The notes below the pieces were generated by a model. The model had not been told where the DNA came from. It saw only the letters and a program-made list of their open reading frames with translations, and made no database searches. A DNA stretch of 27,459 nt, taken from assembly GCA_964643575.1 (NCBI GenBank), contig CAZXTD010000043.1:1-27459 (forward strand). Reading direction: 5' to 3'. The translations under genes and the position numbers were made by a program. This DNA comes from Glaciecola sp964643575. GTDB taxonomy: Bacteria; Pseudomonadota; Gammaproteobacteria; Enterobacterales; Alteromonadaceae. Position 1 is the stretch's first letter. Each line of letters starts with the position of its first letter. This document shows, piece by piece, positions 16,646 through 24,546 of the stretch.

Positions 16646-16684
16646 TAGCAAAACGATATTGTTTGCTAGTATTACTGCTATAAG
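16646..16684 (+). promoter_or_regulatory. Candidate promoter of the M14 peptidase with overlapping inverted repeat
   Basis: TGCTATAAG (16676-16684) is an extended -10 element. Just upstream, TAGCAAA (16646-16652) and TTTGCTA (16662-16668) form a perfect 7-bp inverted repeat with a 9-base spacer, covering the -35 region. The start would be near 16691, 33 bases before the ATG. Confidence 0.4.
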
Positions 16685-16723
16685 AAAAATAAAAACCATC
16701 AAACGAGCATAAGAAAACTGCCT

Positions 16724-17887
16724 ATGAATACCATCGTAGTAACAAGCAATTTTGACAGCGGCAACATCAACGTGATTTGTGCTGATTCTCCAGACAATAT
16801 TCAACTTAGTATTAATAAAGACAATCAATCTGATTTTTATCAGTGGTTTCATTTTAAACTGCATTCTCGCCCCTTTATCAATCATGTCATTAGTATTACA
16901 AACTTAGCTAAGTCGTCTTACCCTGATGGATGGCAGGGCTACCAAGCGCTTGCATCCTACGACAGACAAGAGTGGTTTAGGGTCGACACATCGTTTGACG
17001 GCGACAATTTGACCATCGACTTTACGCCCGAGTATGACAGTGTGTATTTTGCTTACTTCATTCCCTATAGTTATGAGCGACATCTTGACCTGATTGCACA
17101 TGCCCAAATGAGTTTTGATTGTCGTCATGAACTGCTTGGCTTCACGCTCGACAAGCGTGAAATTAATTTGCTTGTAGTGGGCGACGAAAATAGTCCTAAC
17201 AATAACGCCGGAAAGCCTAAAAACAAAGTATGGATCAGTGCACGCCAACATCCTGGCGAAACAATGGCCGAATGGCTTGTTGAAGGCCTATTAAATAGGT
17301 TATTAGATGAAGACGATGGTATCGCAAGGGCCTTATTGCAGGATAATGTATTTTATATCGTGCCAAACATGAACCCAGATGGCAGCGCGCGGGGACACTT
17401 ACGCACCAATGCAGTAGGCGCAAACCTTAATAGAGAGTGGCAATCCCCAAGCGAAGAACGAAGCCCTGAGGTCTTGCATGTATTAAACAAAATGCAAGAA
17501 ACAGGAGTTGATATTTACCTTGATGTCCATGGTGATGAAGCTTTGCCTTACAACTTTGTTGCAGGTAGCGAAGGCGACCCTAACTACAATGAGAGGATAA
17601 AAGGCTTAGAAGATACATTCAAACAGGCCCTATTAATGGCAACGCCGGAGTTTCAAGATGAATTTGGTTACGACAAAGATGAGCCAGGAAAAGCTAATCT
17701 AACTGTTGGTAGCAATGCGGTAGGGCACAGGTTTTCATGTTTGTCCTACACCCTAGAAATGCCCTTTAAAGATAATGCTAATTTACCAGATGCGAGTTAT
17801 GGGTGGTCAGTGCCGCGCTGCAAGCAATTAGGCGAAGACGTATTGATTGCGATTAAAGCTGTAAGTGATAAGCTAATTAGAGAATAA
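16724..17887 (+). CDS. M14 zinc carboxypeptidase, cytosolic carboxypeptidase (CCP)-like
   Basis: A 387-residue metallopeptidase. Residues 1-120 resemble the small beta-sandwich domain found in front of the catalytic domain in cytosolic carboxypeptidases (YQWFHFKL, AYFIPYSYERH). The M14 catalytic domain has zinc ligands H176 and E179 in RQHPGETMAEW, and the third ligand H269 in DVHGDE. The substrate-binding NPDG and NREW segments lie between them, and the general base E345 is in YTLEMPF. There is no signal peptide, so it should act in the cytoplasm. Eukaryotic CCPs remove glutamates from protein tails; the bacterial substrate is not known to me. The ribosome binding site is weak (AAGAAAA). It stands alone, 113 bases before an amino-acid symporter gene, which may or may not reflect shared use of amino acids. 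Confidence 0.88.
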   Translation: MNTIVVTSNFDSGNINVICADSPDNIQLSINKDNQSDFYQWFHFKLHSRPFINHVISITNLAKSSYPDGWQGYQALASYDRQEWFRVDTSFDGDNLTIDFTPEYDSVYFAYFIPYSYERHLDLIAHAQMSFDCRHELLGFTLDKREINLLVVGDENSPNNNAGKPKNKVWISARQHPGETMAEWLVEGLLNRLLDEDDGIARALLQDNVFYIVPNMNPDGSARGHLRTNAVGANLNREWQSPSEERSPEVLHVLNKMQETGVDIYLDVHGDEALPYNFVAGSEGDPNYNERIKGLEDTFKQALLMATPEFQDEFGYDKDEPGKANLTVGSNAVGHRFSCLSYTLEMPFKDNANLPDASYGWSVPRCKQLGEDVLIAIKAVSDKLIRE

Positions 17888-18000
17888 AGGAAACAATAAG
17901 CGCGCCAGTGATAAGATGCTGCGCTGCATATGTGTTACAAACAATTTAACGATAAAAACAAAATAACAATAAAAACACAATAAATAAAAGGAACGCAACA

Positions 18001-19662
18001 TTGGACGCTTTACACGATTTTTTTAAACTGCTCGACAGCTTTTTGGGAGGCGCATGGTGGTTTCCCTATGTTTTACTCGGTACCGGCGCATTTTTTACTA
18101 TTTACCTAAAATTCCCGCAAATACGTTACTTTAAGCACGCTTGGAAAGTAGTTTCGGGTAAGCTAGATAAAGGTGATGAGCCCGGCGATACTACGCACTT
18201 CCAATCATTAGCAACGGCCTTATCAGGTACTGTAGGCACGGGTAATATTGGCGGCGTAGCCTTGGCAATATTCTTGGGTGGCCCGGCAGCACTGTTCTGG
18301 ATGTGGGCGACTGCTTTTTTTGGTATGACGACTAAATTTGTTGAAGTCACATTGTCTCATAAGTATCGCGATAAAACGCCAGATGGTACTTTTGCTGGCG
18401 GTCCCATGTATTACATGGACAAGCGTTTAAACATGAAATGGTTAGCCGTAGCCTTTGCTGTTGCCACTGTTATTTCTTCTTTTGGCACAGGTAACTTGCC
18501 GCAAAGTAACAGCATTGCAATAACGATGGAAGCCACTTTTGGCATCGAGCCATGGATTGTGGGGTCGGTATTAGCGGTATTGCTTGGTTTAGTCATTATT
18601 GGTGGTATCTCTCGTATTGCCGCTGTTACGTCTAAAATTGTTCCTTTCATGGCCATTGTCTACATTATTGGCGCTTTTACGGTTATTTTTGCGAATCTTG
18701 AGAATGTTGGCCCAGCCTTTGTTTCCGTCTTCGCAGACGCGTTTACCGGGTCTGCAGCGGTTGGCGGCTTTTTAGGTGCAAGTTTTGCGTATGCATTTAA
18801 CCGAGGTGTTAATCGAGGGCTATTTTCTAACGAAGCGGGTCAGGGTTCTGCGCCTATCGCCCATGCTGCGGCAAAAACAAAAGAGCCTGTTTCTGAAGGT
18901 ATGGTGTCAATACTAGAACCTTTTATCGATACTATTATCATTTGTACTATTACGGGCTTGGTTATTTTGTCATCAGGTGTGTGGAACGAAAAACATGAAA
19001 ACATTTTTGACCGTTCAGATATGTATTTTATTGAAGGTAATTACGGGCAAGATAACCAAGAGGATTCGGTAAATGTTTTCAAATACCTCAATGATATTGA
19101 AGGGTCGAGTGTAACTCCATTTAACGGCGAAATATCAGTGGTTAATGGTGCAGCAGTTAGCTCAGGCTACACATTGATAAATGCTCGCTCATTTGCTGAA
19201 GACGTTACATATTACGTCAGTTCACTCGAAGACCCTTTTACCGGCACACTGATTATTGAGGACGGGGCAATTAAACGTGACAACATTATGGTGCAAGGTA
19301 AATCATTGATTCATTCGGCGACACTCACCACTAAAGCCTTTACTAAAGGGTTCATGGGGGAGTATGGGCAATATATTGTATCGATTGGCTTACTTTTGTT
19401 TGCCTTTTCTACAGCAATAGCATGGTCGTATTATGGCGATCGAGCCATGACTTATTTGCTTGGGCCAGCATCAGTTATGCCCTATCGCGTGATTTATGTG
19501 TTCGGTTTTTTGTGGGCTGCGGTGTCTGATACTACATTGGTTTGGACCTTGTCTGCGGTTGCAATTGTGGTGATGACCCTGCCTAACTTATTCGGTATAC
19601 TATTGCTTAGAAAAGAAATGAAAGAGTCGGTTGATTCTTACTGGGCTAAAATCAAAAAATAA
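18001..19662 (+). CDS. Sodium:alanine/glycine symporter, AGCS family, with inserted domain
   Basis: Inner-membrane importer of alanine, glycine or a similar amino acid driven by sodium. The 553-residue protein has the AGCS hallmarks: the substrate/ion motif ALSGTVGTGNIGGVALAIFLGGPAA (spread over about residues 78-102), KFVEVTLSHKYR, FAGGPMYYMDK, and GLFSNEAGQGSAPIAHAAAK. LLLFAFSTAIAWSYYGDRAM comes late. Most AGCS proteins have about 450 residues. Here about 105 hydrophilic residues (about 330-437) are inserted after LSSGVW and before SATLTTKAF. The start is TTG at 18001, with AGGA at 17989-17992 spaced 8 bases; no in-frame ATG lies near. The 38 bases at 17952-17989 contain no G and look unstructured. 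A terminator follows. The substrate is inferred from the family only. Confidence 0.92.
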   Translation: MDALHDFFKLLDSFLGGAWWFPYVLLGTGAFFTIYLKFPQIRYFKHAWKVVSGKLDKGDEPGDTTHFQSLATALSGTVGTGNIGGVALAIFLGGPAALFWMWATAFFGMTTKFVEVTLSHKYRDKTPDGTFAGGPMYYMDKRLNMKWLAVAFAVATVISSFGTGNLPQSNSIAITMEATFGIEPWIVGSVLAVLLGLVIIGGISRIAAVTSKIVPFMAIVYIIGAFTVIFANLENVGPAFVSVFADAFTGSAAVGGFLGASFAYAFNRGVNRGLFSNEAGQGSAPIAHAAAKTKEPVSEGMVSILEPFIDTIIICTITGLVILSSGVWNEKHENIFDRSDMYFIEGNYGQDNQEDSVNVFKYLNDIEGSSVTPFNGEISVVNGAAVSSGYTLINARSFAEDVTYYVSSLEDPFTGTLIIEDGAIKRDNIMVQGKSLIHSATLTTKAFTKGFMGEYGQYIVSIGLLLFAFSTAIAWSYYGDRAMTYLLGPASVMPYRVIYVFGFLWAAVSDTTLVWTLSAVAIVVMTLPNLFGILLLRKEMKESVDSYWAKIKK

Positions 19663-19718
19663 AGCCCAATGAAAGTCTTGGTAGAATAGCGGTTTAAGCG
19701 TAAATACCAACAAATAGG

Positions 19719-19753
19719 AAAAGCCAAAGCGGTTAATTTTGCTTTGGCTTTTT
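19719..19753 (+). terminator. Rho-independent terminator of the AGCS symporter gene
   Basis: A 12-bp stem AAAAGCCAAAGC/GCTTTGGCTTTT (19719-19730 with 19741-19752) with a 10-base loop ends in T (19749-19753). Confidence 0.88.
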
Positions 19754-19784
19754 ATCAATTTAAGCAAGCGTTAATGGAGTCTAT

Positions 19785-20120
19785 ATGGCGATTATAAGTT
19801 GTCCGGCGTGTAATAAGCCCATTTCTGATAAAGCGAGCTCTTGTAGCCACTGTAAGTATGAGTTTGGTAATGCAAGTGCCGAAGATATTAGCCGCAAGCT
19901 AGCGATGCAGCGATACACCAAAGTGCAAAAATTGCAGAATCAGTCGATGATTGCCATGGTGCTATTTATGGTAGGGTGCTATTTTGTCTTGTTAGGCGAC
20001 TTTAGCAACGATGATGCAGGCTTTATGATGAAAAATGGTGCCTTAGCAGCGACAACGATTGGTTTTATATGGTATAGCGTGAATCGTGTACGAATAATGC
20101 TAGCAAAGCGCAGTTCTTGA
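19785..20120 (+). CDS. Zinc-ribbon protein with two transmembrane helices
   Basis: A 111-residue protein of unknown function. Residues 6-23 form a zinc ribbon, CPAC and CSHC (C6, C9, C20, C23). Two hydrophobic stretches at about 54-70 and 84-100 are likely membrane helices, with a short basic stretch between ribbon and first helix and a basic C-terminus (RVRIMLAKRSS). The ribbon is probably cytoplasmic. GGAG at 19776-19779 is a good ribosome binding site for the ATG. It lies after the symporter terminator and 84 bases before yeaC, so it could be the first gene of the yeaC-DUF349-ansA unit, but no shared function is evident. The CxxC-N10-CxxC spacing also occurs in many unrelated zinc ribbons, so the family assignment stops there. 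Confidence 0.82.
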   Translation: MAIISCPACNKPISDKASSCSHCKYEFGNASAEDISRKLAMQRYTKVQKLQNQSMIAMVLFMVGCYFVLLGDFSNDDAGFMMKNGALAATTIGFIWYSVNRVRIMLAKRSS

Positions 20121-20204
20121 GTCGCTAAGCCCGTTGTAAACTTTTAAGATTAATTTTTTGTATTTGCATCTAGGTGTAAGTAGCTAACAGTAGGTAGTGT
20201 ATTC

Positions 20205-20498
20205 ATGCAAGCTGAGCAATTATTAGCCTCAATGAACCAAGACATCTTTGAACGCTTCAAACAGGCTATTGAAACGGGCAAATGGTTGGACGGGAATCCT
20301 TTGAGCGAAGAGCAAAAAGAGACAGTGCTGCAAGCGGTACTGCTGTATCAGGCCCGCGTCGAGCAGTCTGAAGAACATATGACCGTAGGGAAAGACGGTG
20401 AAATAGTGCAAAAATCTCGTCAAGAACTACAACAAGAACTAAAACAAGCTCAAACCAATCAAACAAACATAGCGCGGTTTAAACAGGATGATCTTTAA
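20205..20498 (+). CDS. yeaC: YeaC-like protein (DUF1315)
   Basis: A 97-residue soluble protein of unknown function that fits the E. coli YeaC family. It has LLASMNQDIFERFKQAIETG, KWLDGNPLSEEQKE, LQAVLLYQAR and EHMTVGKDGEIVQKSRQEL in the family order. The last 25 residues are polar and glutamine-rich and may be helical. In E. coli yeaC lies near gapA and yeaD. Here it is followed by a DUF349 gene whose ATG overlaps the yeaC stop region by 11 bases, so their synthesis is probably coupled. Confidence 0.85.
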   Translation: MQAEQLLASMNQDIFERFKQAIETGKWLDGNPLSEEQKETVLQAVLLYQARVEQSEEHMTVGKDGEIVQKSRQELQQELKQAQTNQTNIARFKQDDL

Positions 20499-23361
20499 GA
20501 CTCTTTTCACGCCCGGATATCAGCATCCAGCACCCGAAAAAAGAATAGCGAGTATAGAAAAACTCGACCCCAGTAAAGAAGCAGACAAGCGTATTTTGCA
20601 TGAGTTGGCTTTTAACGACGCAAGCGAAAAAGTGTGTTTAGCTGCGCTGGCAAAGCTCGATTCATTTGTACTGTGGATGAAAAGTCTCGAAACATCGCAC
20701 TCTGGTATAGTTTGTAAAAGGGCCGAGCAAGCATGTTTAGAGGCTCTCGATGATAGCTCGCAGGTTAATGATAGTCTTTTTAAAGCCTTTGTGACCGAAA
20801 GTAAAAACAAGGCTTTGCTTGAAACGCTCTTATTTAATAATAGTCGATTAAAAGAAAACGAAGCTTTAAGTTTAGAAGTGCTGCAAAGGTTGAATAACGA
20901 ACAGACTGCCCGCCGATATTTTACCGAGCGTGCAAACGAAAAACAGCAGCTTTCATTGGTTAGCCAAACTATTGATAACAAAGTACTCAATAAATACGCA
21001 AAGCAGACAACACATGACAGCGTAAAAGCTTTAATTGCTGATAAGTTAAAAGAGGCTGAAGCTGCCAAACTCATACCGGCGAAAGTGCGTCAAAAGCTAA
21101 CTTTAGTCAATGCCCGAATGCTGGCTTTAAAAGAAGGTGTTGACTATAGCATCGTTGAAAAAGAATTTACTGCGCTTAATCAGGAGTTTGAGGCACTCAA
21201 GCCTGATTTAAGCTACCTGACTGAAATTGAAAGTGGGCAGTTTACTGAAAAATACTTAAGTTTAAAGGCAAAAATAAGCGAAAAACTGCAGGCTTTGTCT
21301 GAGCAACACAAAGTAAAACTAGCACTCAATAAAACAACAGATGAACTTAGCGCAGTGCGTGAGCGTTTAGTCGATATTCAGCAGCAGATAGATTTGTTGC
21401 TAGAAGCAGACGACTCAAATGTAGAGTCGCAAGTAAAAATACTCAGCAGTGCGACCATGAGCGCACAAGAAGAGCTAGATTTATTAGGCTCAGCCGCCCA
21501 GACAGCTGCACATAAGCAATTGCTCTCGCAACTTAATACGCAAGTAAAACGACTGCAGTCGAACCTCGACGACTTACCAAGTGTTGTTGTTACAAATAAG
21601 GCTGCCCAAGTAATTATAGATGCGTTATCACGCTTAAAAAACGACAATTTAGACAAAGAAAAACTCGCACCCGATGCGCTACAAGCGTTTGAGCAAATTA
21701 GCGGTGAACAACAAAAAGCATTCGCTGAACTAAAAAGCAGCGGGGCGACGGTGCCTGAGAGCAAGGTAGCCGCTTATTCGAAAGTGCGCTCGGAAGTAAA
21801 CAAGCTAAACAAAAAATTCAATGATTTTTATAAAAATATAGAGCGTAAGTGTGAAAACAAACTAAAGGTTGTCGACAGTTTAATCGCACAGGGCAAGTTT
21901 AAACCTGCCATATCGACTTTTTATCATACGCAAAAGATGGTTCAAACCCTACCCGAGCCTATTGAAAGTCTCAGCAATAAACGTTTAGCAAAAGCCTTCG
22001 AAAATACCTCTCAAGAAGTATCTAAACTGCAGGGCTGGCAAGCTTACATTGCACAACCTCGCAAGCCAGCCTTACTCGCCGAAGCGTCACAACTCGCCGG
22101 CACGCCTATGCAAGACGCTTACGAACGAGTAGAAAAAGTAAAACAGTTACGCGCTCAATGGCAAAGCTTTGGTCTTTTACACACCGAAGAAGACGACAAA
22201 CTCAATAGAGAGTTTGATGAAGTCATTGAAGCTGCGTTTGCGCCTTGCCGAGCGTTTTTTGCTGAGCTTGAAAAACTGCGCGAAGCGAATGCTGCTAAAG
22301 CAAGAGTCATTATTAAAGAGCTTAACGAGATTGATGACGAAACACCTGCTGGTGATATTGCATCGCTTGTGGGAAGTGTTAAAAGTCGTTTTAATAAACT
22401 CGGTGATATTGACAAAAGTGAACACCGTAAACTCAAACGAGAGCTAGCAAAAGTAAGTAAACCACTCAACGACAGGGTCAACGCTTTTTTTGACGACAAC
22501 GCAAAGGCGAAACAAAGATTAATTGATAAAGCAGATAAGCTTAGTCTTTCTGAGGTAGAGGGAGACGCACTTAAAGATGCCGCATTTGAGGCTAAAGAAT
22601 TACAAAAACAATGGAAAAACATTGGCTTTGCAGGGAAGGCTCAAGAAAACGTTTTATGGCAAGCATTTCGAGAAAAAAACGATGCCTTATTTGCCCGTTA
22701 TCATGAGCAATTATCAATGCAACAAGCCGAAAATGACACGCAGTTACGAAGCGTCAACACCAAAATTGCTGAAATAGATAAACAACTAAGCAGCGCAAAT
22801 TTGCCTGTTGACCTAGGTTTTTATCCACAAGAGTTTGAAGACCTTAACCATATGGTTGATGCATTAGATGAGCGAAGCAAATCAAGAGTTAAGCGAGAAG
22901 TTGCAAAGCTAATGGAAGCCTTTGACAAGGTTAACGTTAAAATTAGCGCACAAAAAGAAAATGATGAAATGAAACACTTGTTTTACTTTTTAAGCGAATA
23001 TACGAACAGCGAACAAACCCTAACTGATATCGATGCTTTTAATGCCTTAGCAAAACGCTTTAAGGCTTGGGTAAGGGCAGACCTAGTTCCTTTAGCAATT
23101 CTGCAAGGTTTAAGCAGACAAGAATTAGTGCAAGTTGCTTTAATTATCATGTCGAATCACAAAAAGATAGATGAAAATATAGCGGAGTTTGGAGATGAAA
23201 ATCGCCGAAAAGAGCTGCAAATGCAACTAATGGCATCGAAGTTAGAAGGAGGAGACACTGTATTGCCTGAATCGGTTTTAGCCGCCTGGGTTAGCAAAGG
23301 GATTGTTAACGCTGACGAGTTTGAAGGCCTTAATATATTGTCGTCATTGTATGCCAATTAA
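20488..23361 (+). CDS. Large DUF349-domain protein
   Basis: A 957-residue cytoplasmic protein without signal peptide or membrane helices. Residues 1-200 are rich in short helices and look like HEAT-type repeats. About 200-480 are highly charged, likely coiled coil. DUF349-like segments follow: about 547-605 (VKQLRAQWQSFGLLHTEEDDKLN, then EFDEVIEAAFAPCRAFF) and about 700-740 (AKELQKQWKNIGFAGKAQEN, then LWQAFREKNDALFARYHE), with a related stretch near 635 (FNKLGDIDKSEHRKLKREL). The paired W-x-x-x-G and F-R-x-x-x-D pattern is typical of DUF349. The function is not known to me. The start overlaps yeaC by 11 bases, and the ansA start overlaps its own stop by 11 bases, so the three proteins may be made in linked amounts. 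The minus-strand serine-rich frames across it are shadows. Confidence 0.88.
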   Translation: MIFKTLFTPGYQHPAPEKRIASIEKLDPSKEADKRILHELAFNDASEKVCLAALAKLDSFVLWMKSLETSHSGIVCKRAEQACLEALDDSSQVNDSLFKAFVTESKNKALLETLLFNNSRLKENEALSLEVLQRLNNEQTARRYFTERANEKQQLSLVSQTIDNKVLNKYAKQTTHDSVKALIADKLKEAEAAKLIPAKVRQKLTLVNARMLALKEGVDYSIVEKEFTALNQEFEALKPDLSYLTEIESGQFTEKYLSLKAKISEKLQALSEQHKVKLALNKTTDELSAVRERLVDIQQQIDLLLEADDSNVESQVKILSSATMSAQEELDLLGSAAQTAAHKQLLSQLNTQVKRLQSNLDDLPSVVVTNKAAQVIIDALSRLKNDNLDKEKLAPDALQAFEQISGEQQKAFAELKSSGATVPESKVAAYSKVRSEVNKLNKKFNDFYKNIERKCENKLKVVDSLIAQGKFKPAISTFYHTQKMVQTLPEPIESLSNKRLAKAFENTSQEVSKLQGWQAYIAQPRKPALLAEASQLAGTPMQDAYERVEKVKQLRAQWQSFGLLHTEEDDKLNREFDEVIEAAFAPCRAFFAELEKLREANAAKARVIIKELNEIDDETPAGDIASLVGSVKSRFNKLGDIDKSEHRKLKRELAKVSKPLNDRVNAFFDDNAKAKQRLIDKADKLSLSEVEGDALKDAAFEAKELQKQWKNIGFAGKAQENVLWQAFREKNDALFARYHEQLSMQQAENDTQLRSVNTKIAEIDKQLSSANLPVDLGFYPQEFEDLNHMVDALDERSKSRVKREVAKLMEAFDKVNVKISAQKENDEMKHLFYFLSEYTNSEQTLTDIDAFNALAKRFKAWVRADLVPLAILQGLSRQELVQVALIIMSNHKKIDENIAEFGDENRRKELQMQLMASKLEGGDTVLPESVLAAWVSKGIVNADEFEGLNILSSLYAN

Positions 23362-24397
23362 ACATATCTACGTTGCTTATACGGGCGGTACAATTGGTAT
23401 GCGCCCATCTGATAAAGGCTATGTGCCAGCTGCGGGTTATTTGAGTGAAACTCTTGCAAAAATGCCAGAGTTTCATCGACCTGAAATGCCACATTTTACT
23501 TTACATGAATACCCACAACTGCTTGATTCTTCTGACATGGTCCCTGCTGATTGGCAATTGATTGCCGATGATATCGCAGAAAACTACCATAAATATGATG
23601 GTTTTATCATTTTACACGGCACCGACACCATGGCCTATACCTCGTCGGCTTTGTCTTTTATGCTGGAGAACTTAAACAAGCCCGTTATAGTGACGGGCTC
23701 TCAAATACCTTTAGCTCAATTACGCTCAGATGGGCAAGCCAACTTACTTAATGCCCTGTACATTGCTGCTAATTATCCGATTAATGAAGTCACTCTGTTT
23801 TTTAACAATAAATTATTTAGAGGTAACAGGGCACGCAAAGTCGACGCGGATGGTTTCAATGCATTTGATTCACCTAATTTGCCTGAAATCTTAAGCGCCG
23901 GCATTCATATTGAGGTGAACAAAGGTATTATTGACCAAGCGCTTACTTGGCAGAAAAACGACAATAACACTGGCGATTTATATGTCAGTTCTATTGTTAG
24001 CCAGCCCGTTGGCGTATTGAGCTTATATCCGGGAATAAGCGCAAAAGTGCTGACAAACATAATACAACAACCGGTAAATGCCTTGATCATGCTTAGTTAC
24101 GGCGTTGGAAATGCGCCTCAAAACCCGGCTTTATTAGCTGAAATAGTGCGCGCGACAAACCAAGAGATAATGGTAGTGAATTGCACGCAATGTGTAAGAG
24201 GCACCGTTGATATGTCGGGTTATGCAAACGGTAAGTTAGTTCAAGAAACTGGTGTGATTTCGGGCAAGGACATGACACCCGAGGCCGCGTTAGCAAAGTT
24301 ACATTATATTTTAAGTAAGCCCAATTTATCATTTTCTCAAAAGCAAAGCTTAATGGCTAAAAATTTGCGGGGTGAAATGAGCGATAGAGCAACTTAG
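23351..24397 (+). CDS. ansA: L-asparaginase type I (cytoplasmic)
   Basis: Hydrolyses L-asparagine to aspartate and ammonia. The 348-residue protein matches E. coli AnsA along its length. It has YVAYTGGTIGMRPSDKGY with the nucleophile T14, FILHGTDTMAYTSSALSFM with the second catalytic threonine/aspartate pair, and VTGSQIPLAQLRSDGQANLLNA. SYGVGNAPQNPALL follows. No signal peptide is present, unlike the periplasmic type II enzyme. The ATG at 23351 is chosen because it puts T14 at the E. coli position; an in-frame TTG-type start at 23303 would add 16 residues of non-family sequence. The start lies inside the end of the DUF349 gene (11-base overlap) and has no clear ribosome binding site, which argues for coupled translation. 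Downstream only a weak 6-bp hairpin (24410-24431) without a T-run is seen. Confidence 0.95.
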   Translation: MPIKHIYVAYTGGTIGMRPSDKGYVPAAGYLSETLAKMPEFHRPEMPHFTLHEYPQLLDSSDMVPADWQLIADDIAENYHKYDGFIILHGTDTMAYTSSALSFMLENLNKPVIVTGSQIPLAQLRSDGQANLLNALYIAANYPINEVTLFFNNKLFRGNRARKVDADGFNAFDSPNLPEILSAGIHIEVNKGIIDQALTWQKNDNNTGDLYVSSIVSQPVGVLSLYPGISAKVLTNIIQQPVNALIMLSYGVGNAPQNPALLAEIVRATNQEIMVVNCTQCVRGTVDMSGYANGKLVQETGVISGKDMTPEAALAKLHYILSKPNLSFSQKQSLMAKNLRGEMSDRAT

Positions 24398-24546
24398 AAT
24401 TGAATTGTCGCTTATACACCGGTCAATAAGCCATTTACACATTTAGATACAATCTGCCATACAAGACTACTTCCATTTGCTGACACGCATTGCTATGTTA
24501 CTGCTAAAGCGCACTTATGCTAATGATTAGATGAACGGAAGGTCTT
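24398..24546. other. Intergenic region between ansA and the ABC operon
   Basis: 149 bases. It holds a 6-bp hairpin GCTTAT/ATAAGC (24410-24415 with 24426-24431) with no T-run, and GGAAGG just before the ATPase start. I see no convincing -35/-10 pair, although the ABC genes probably have their own promoter here. Confidence 0.4.

Noticed and set aside
20520..22622. Several serine/leucine-rich minus-strand frames across the DUF349 gene
   Set aside because: Their composition is the antisense image of a lysine/glutamate/leucine-rich coding region; no start signals or conserved motifs.
23303..23350. Longer ansA frame from 23303
   Set aside because: The ATG at 23351 places the nucleophile at T14 as in E. 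coli; the added residues are out-of-frame DUF349 coding sequence.
24410..24431. Hairpin after ansA as a terminator
   Set aside because: Only 6 bp, a 10-base loop and no T-run; too weak to call.
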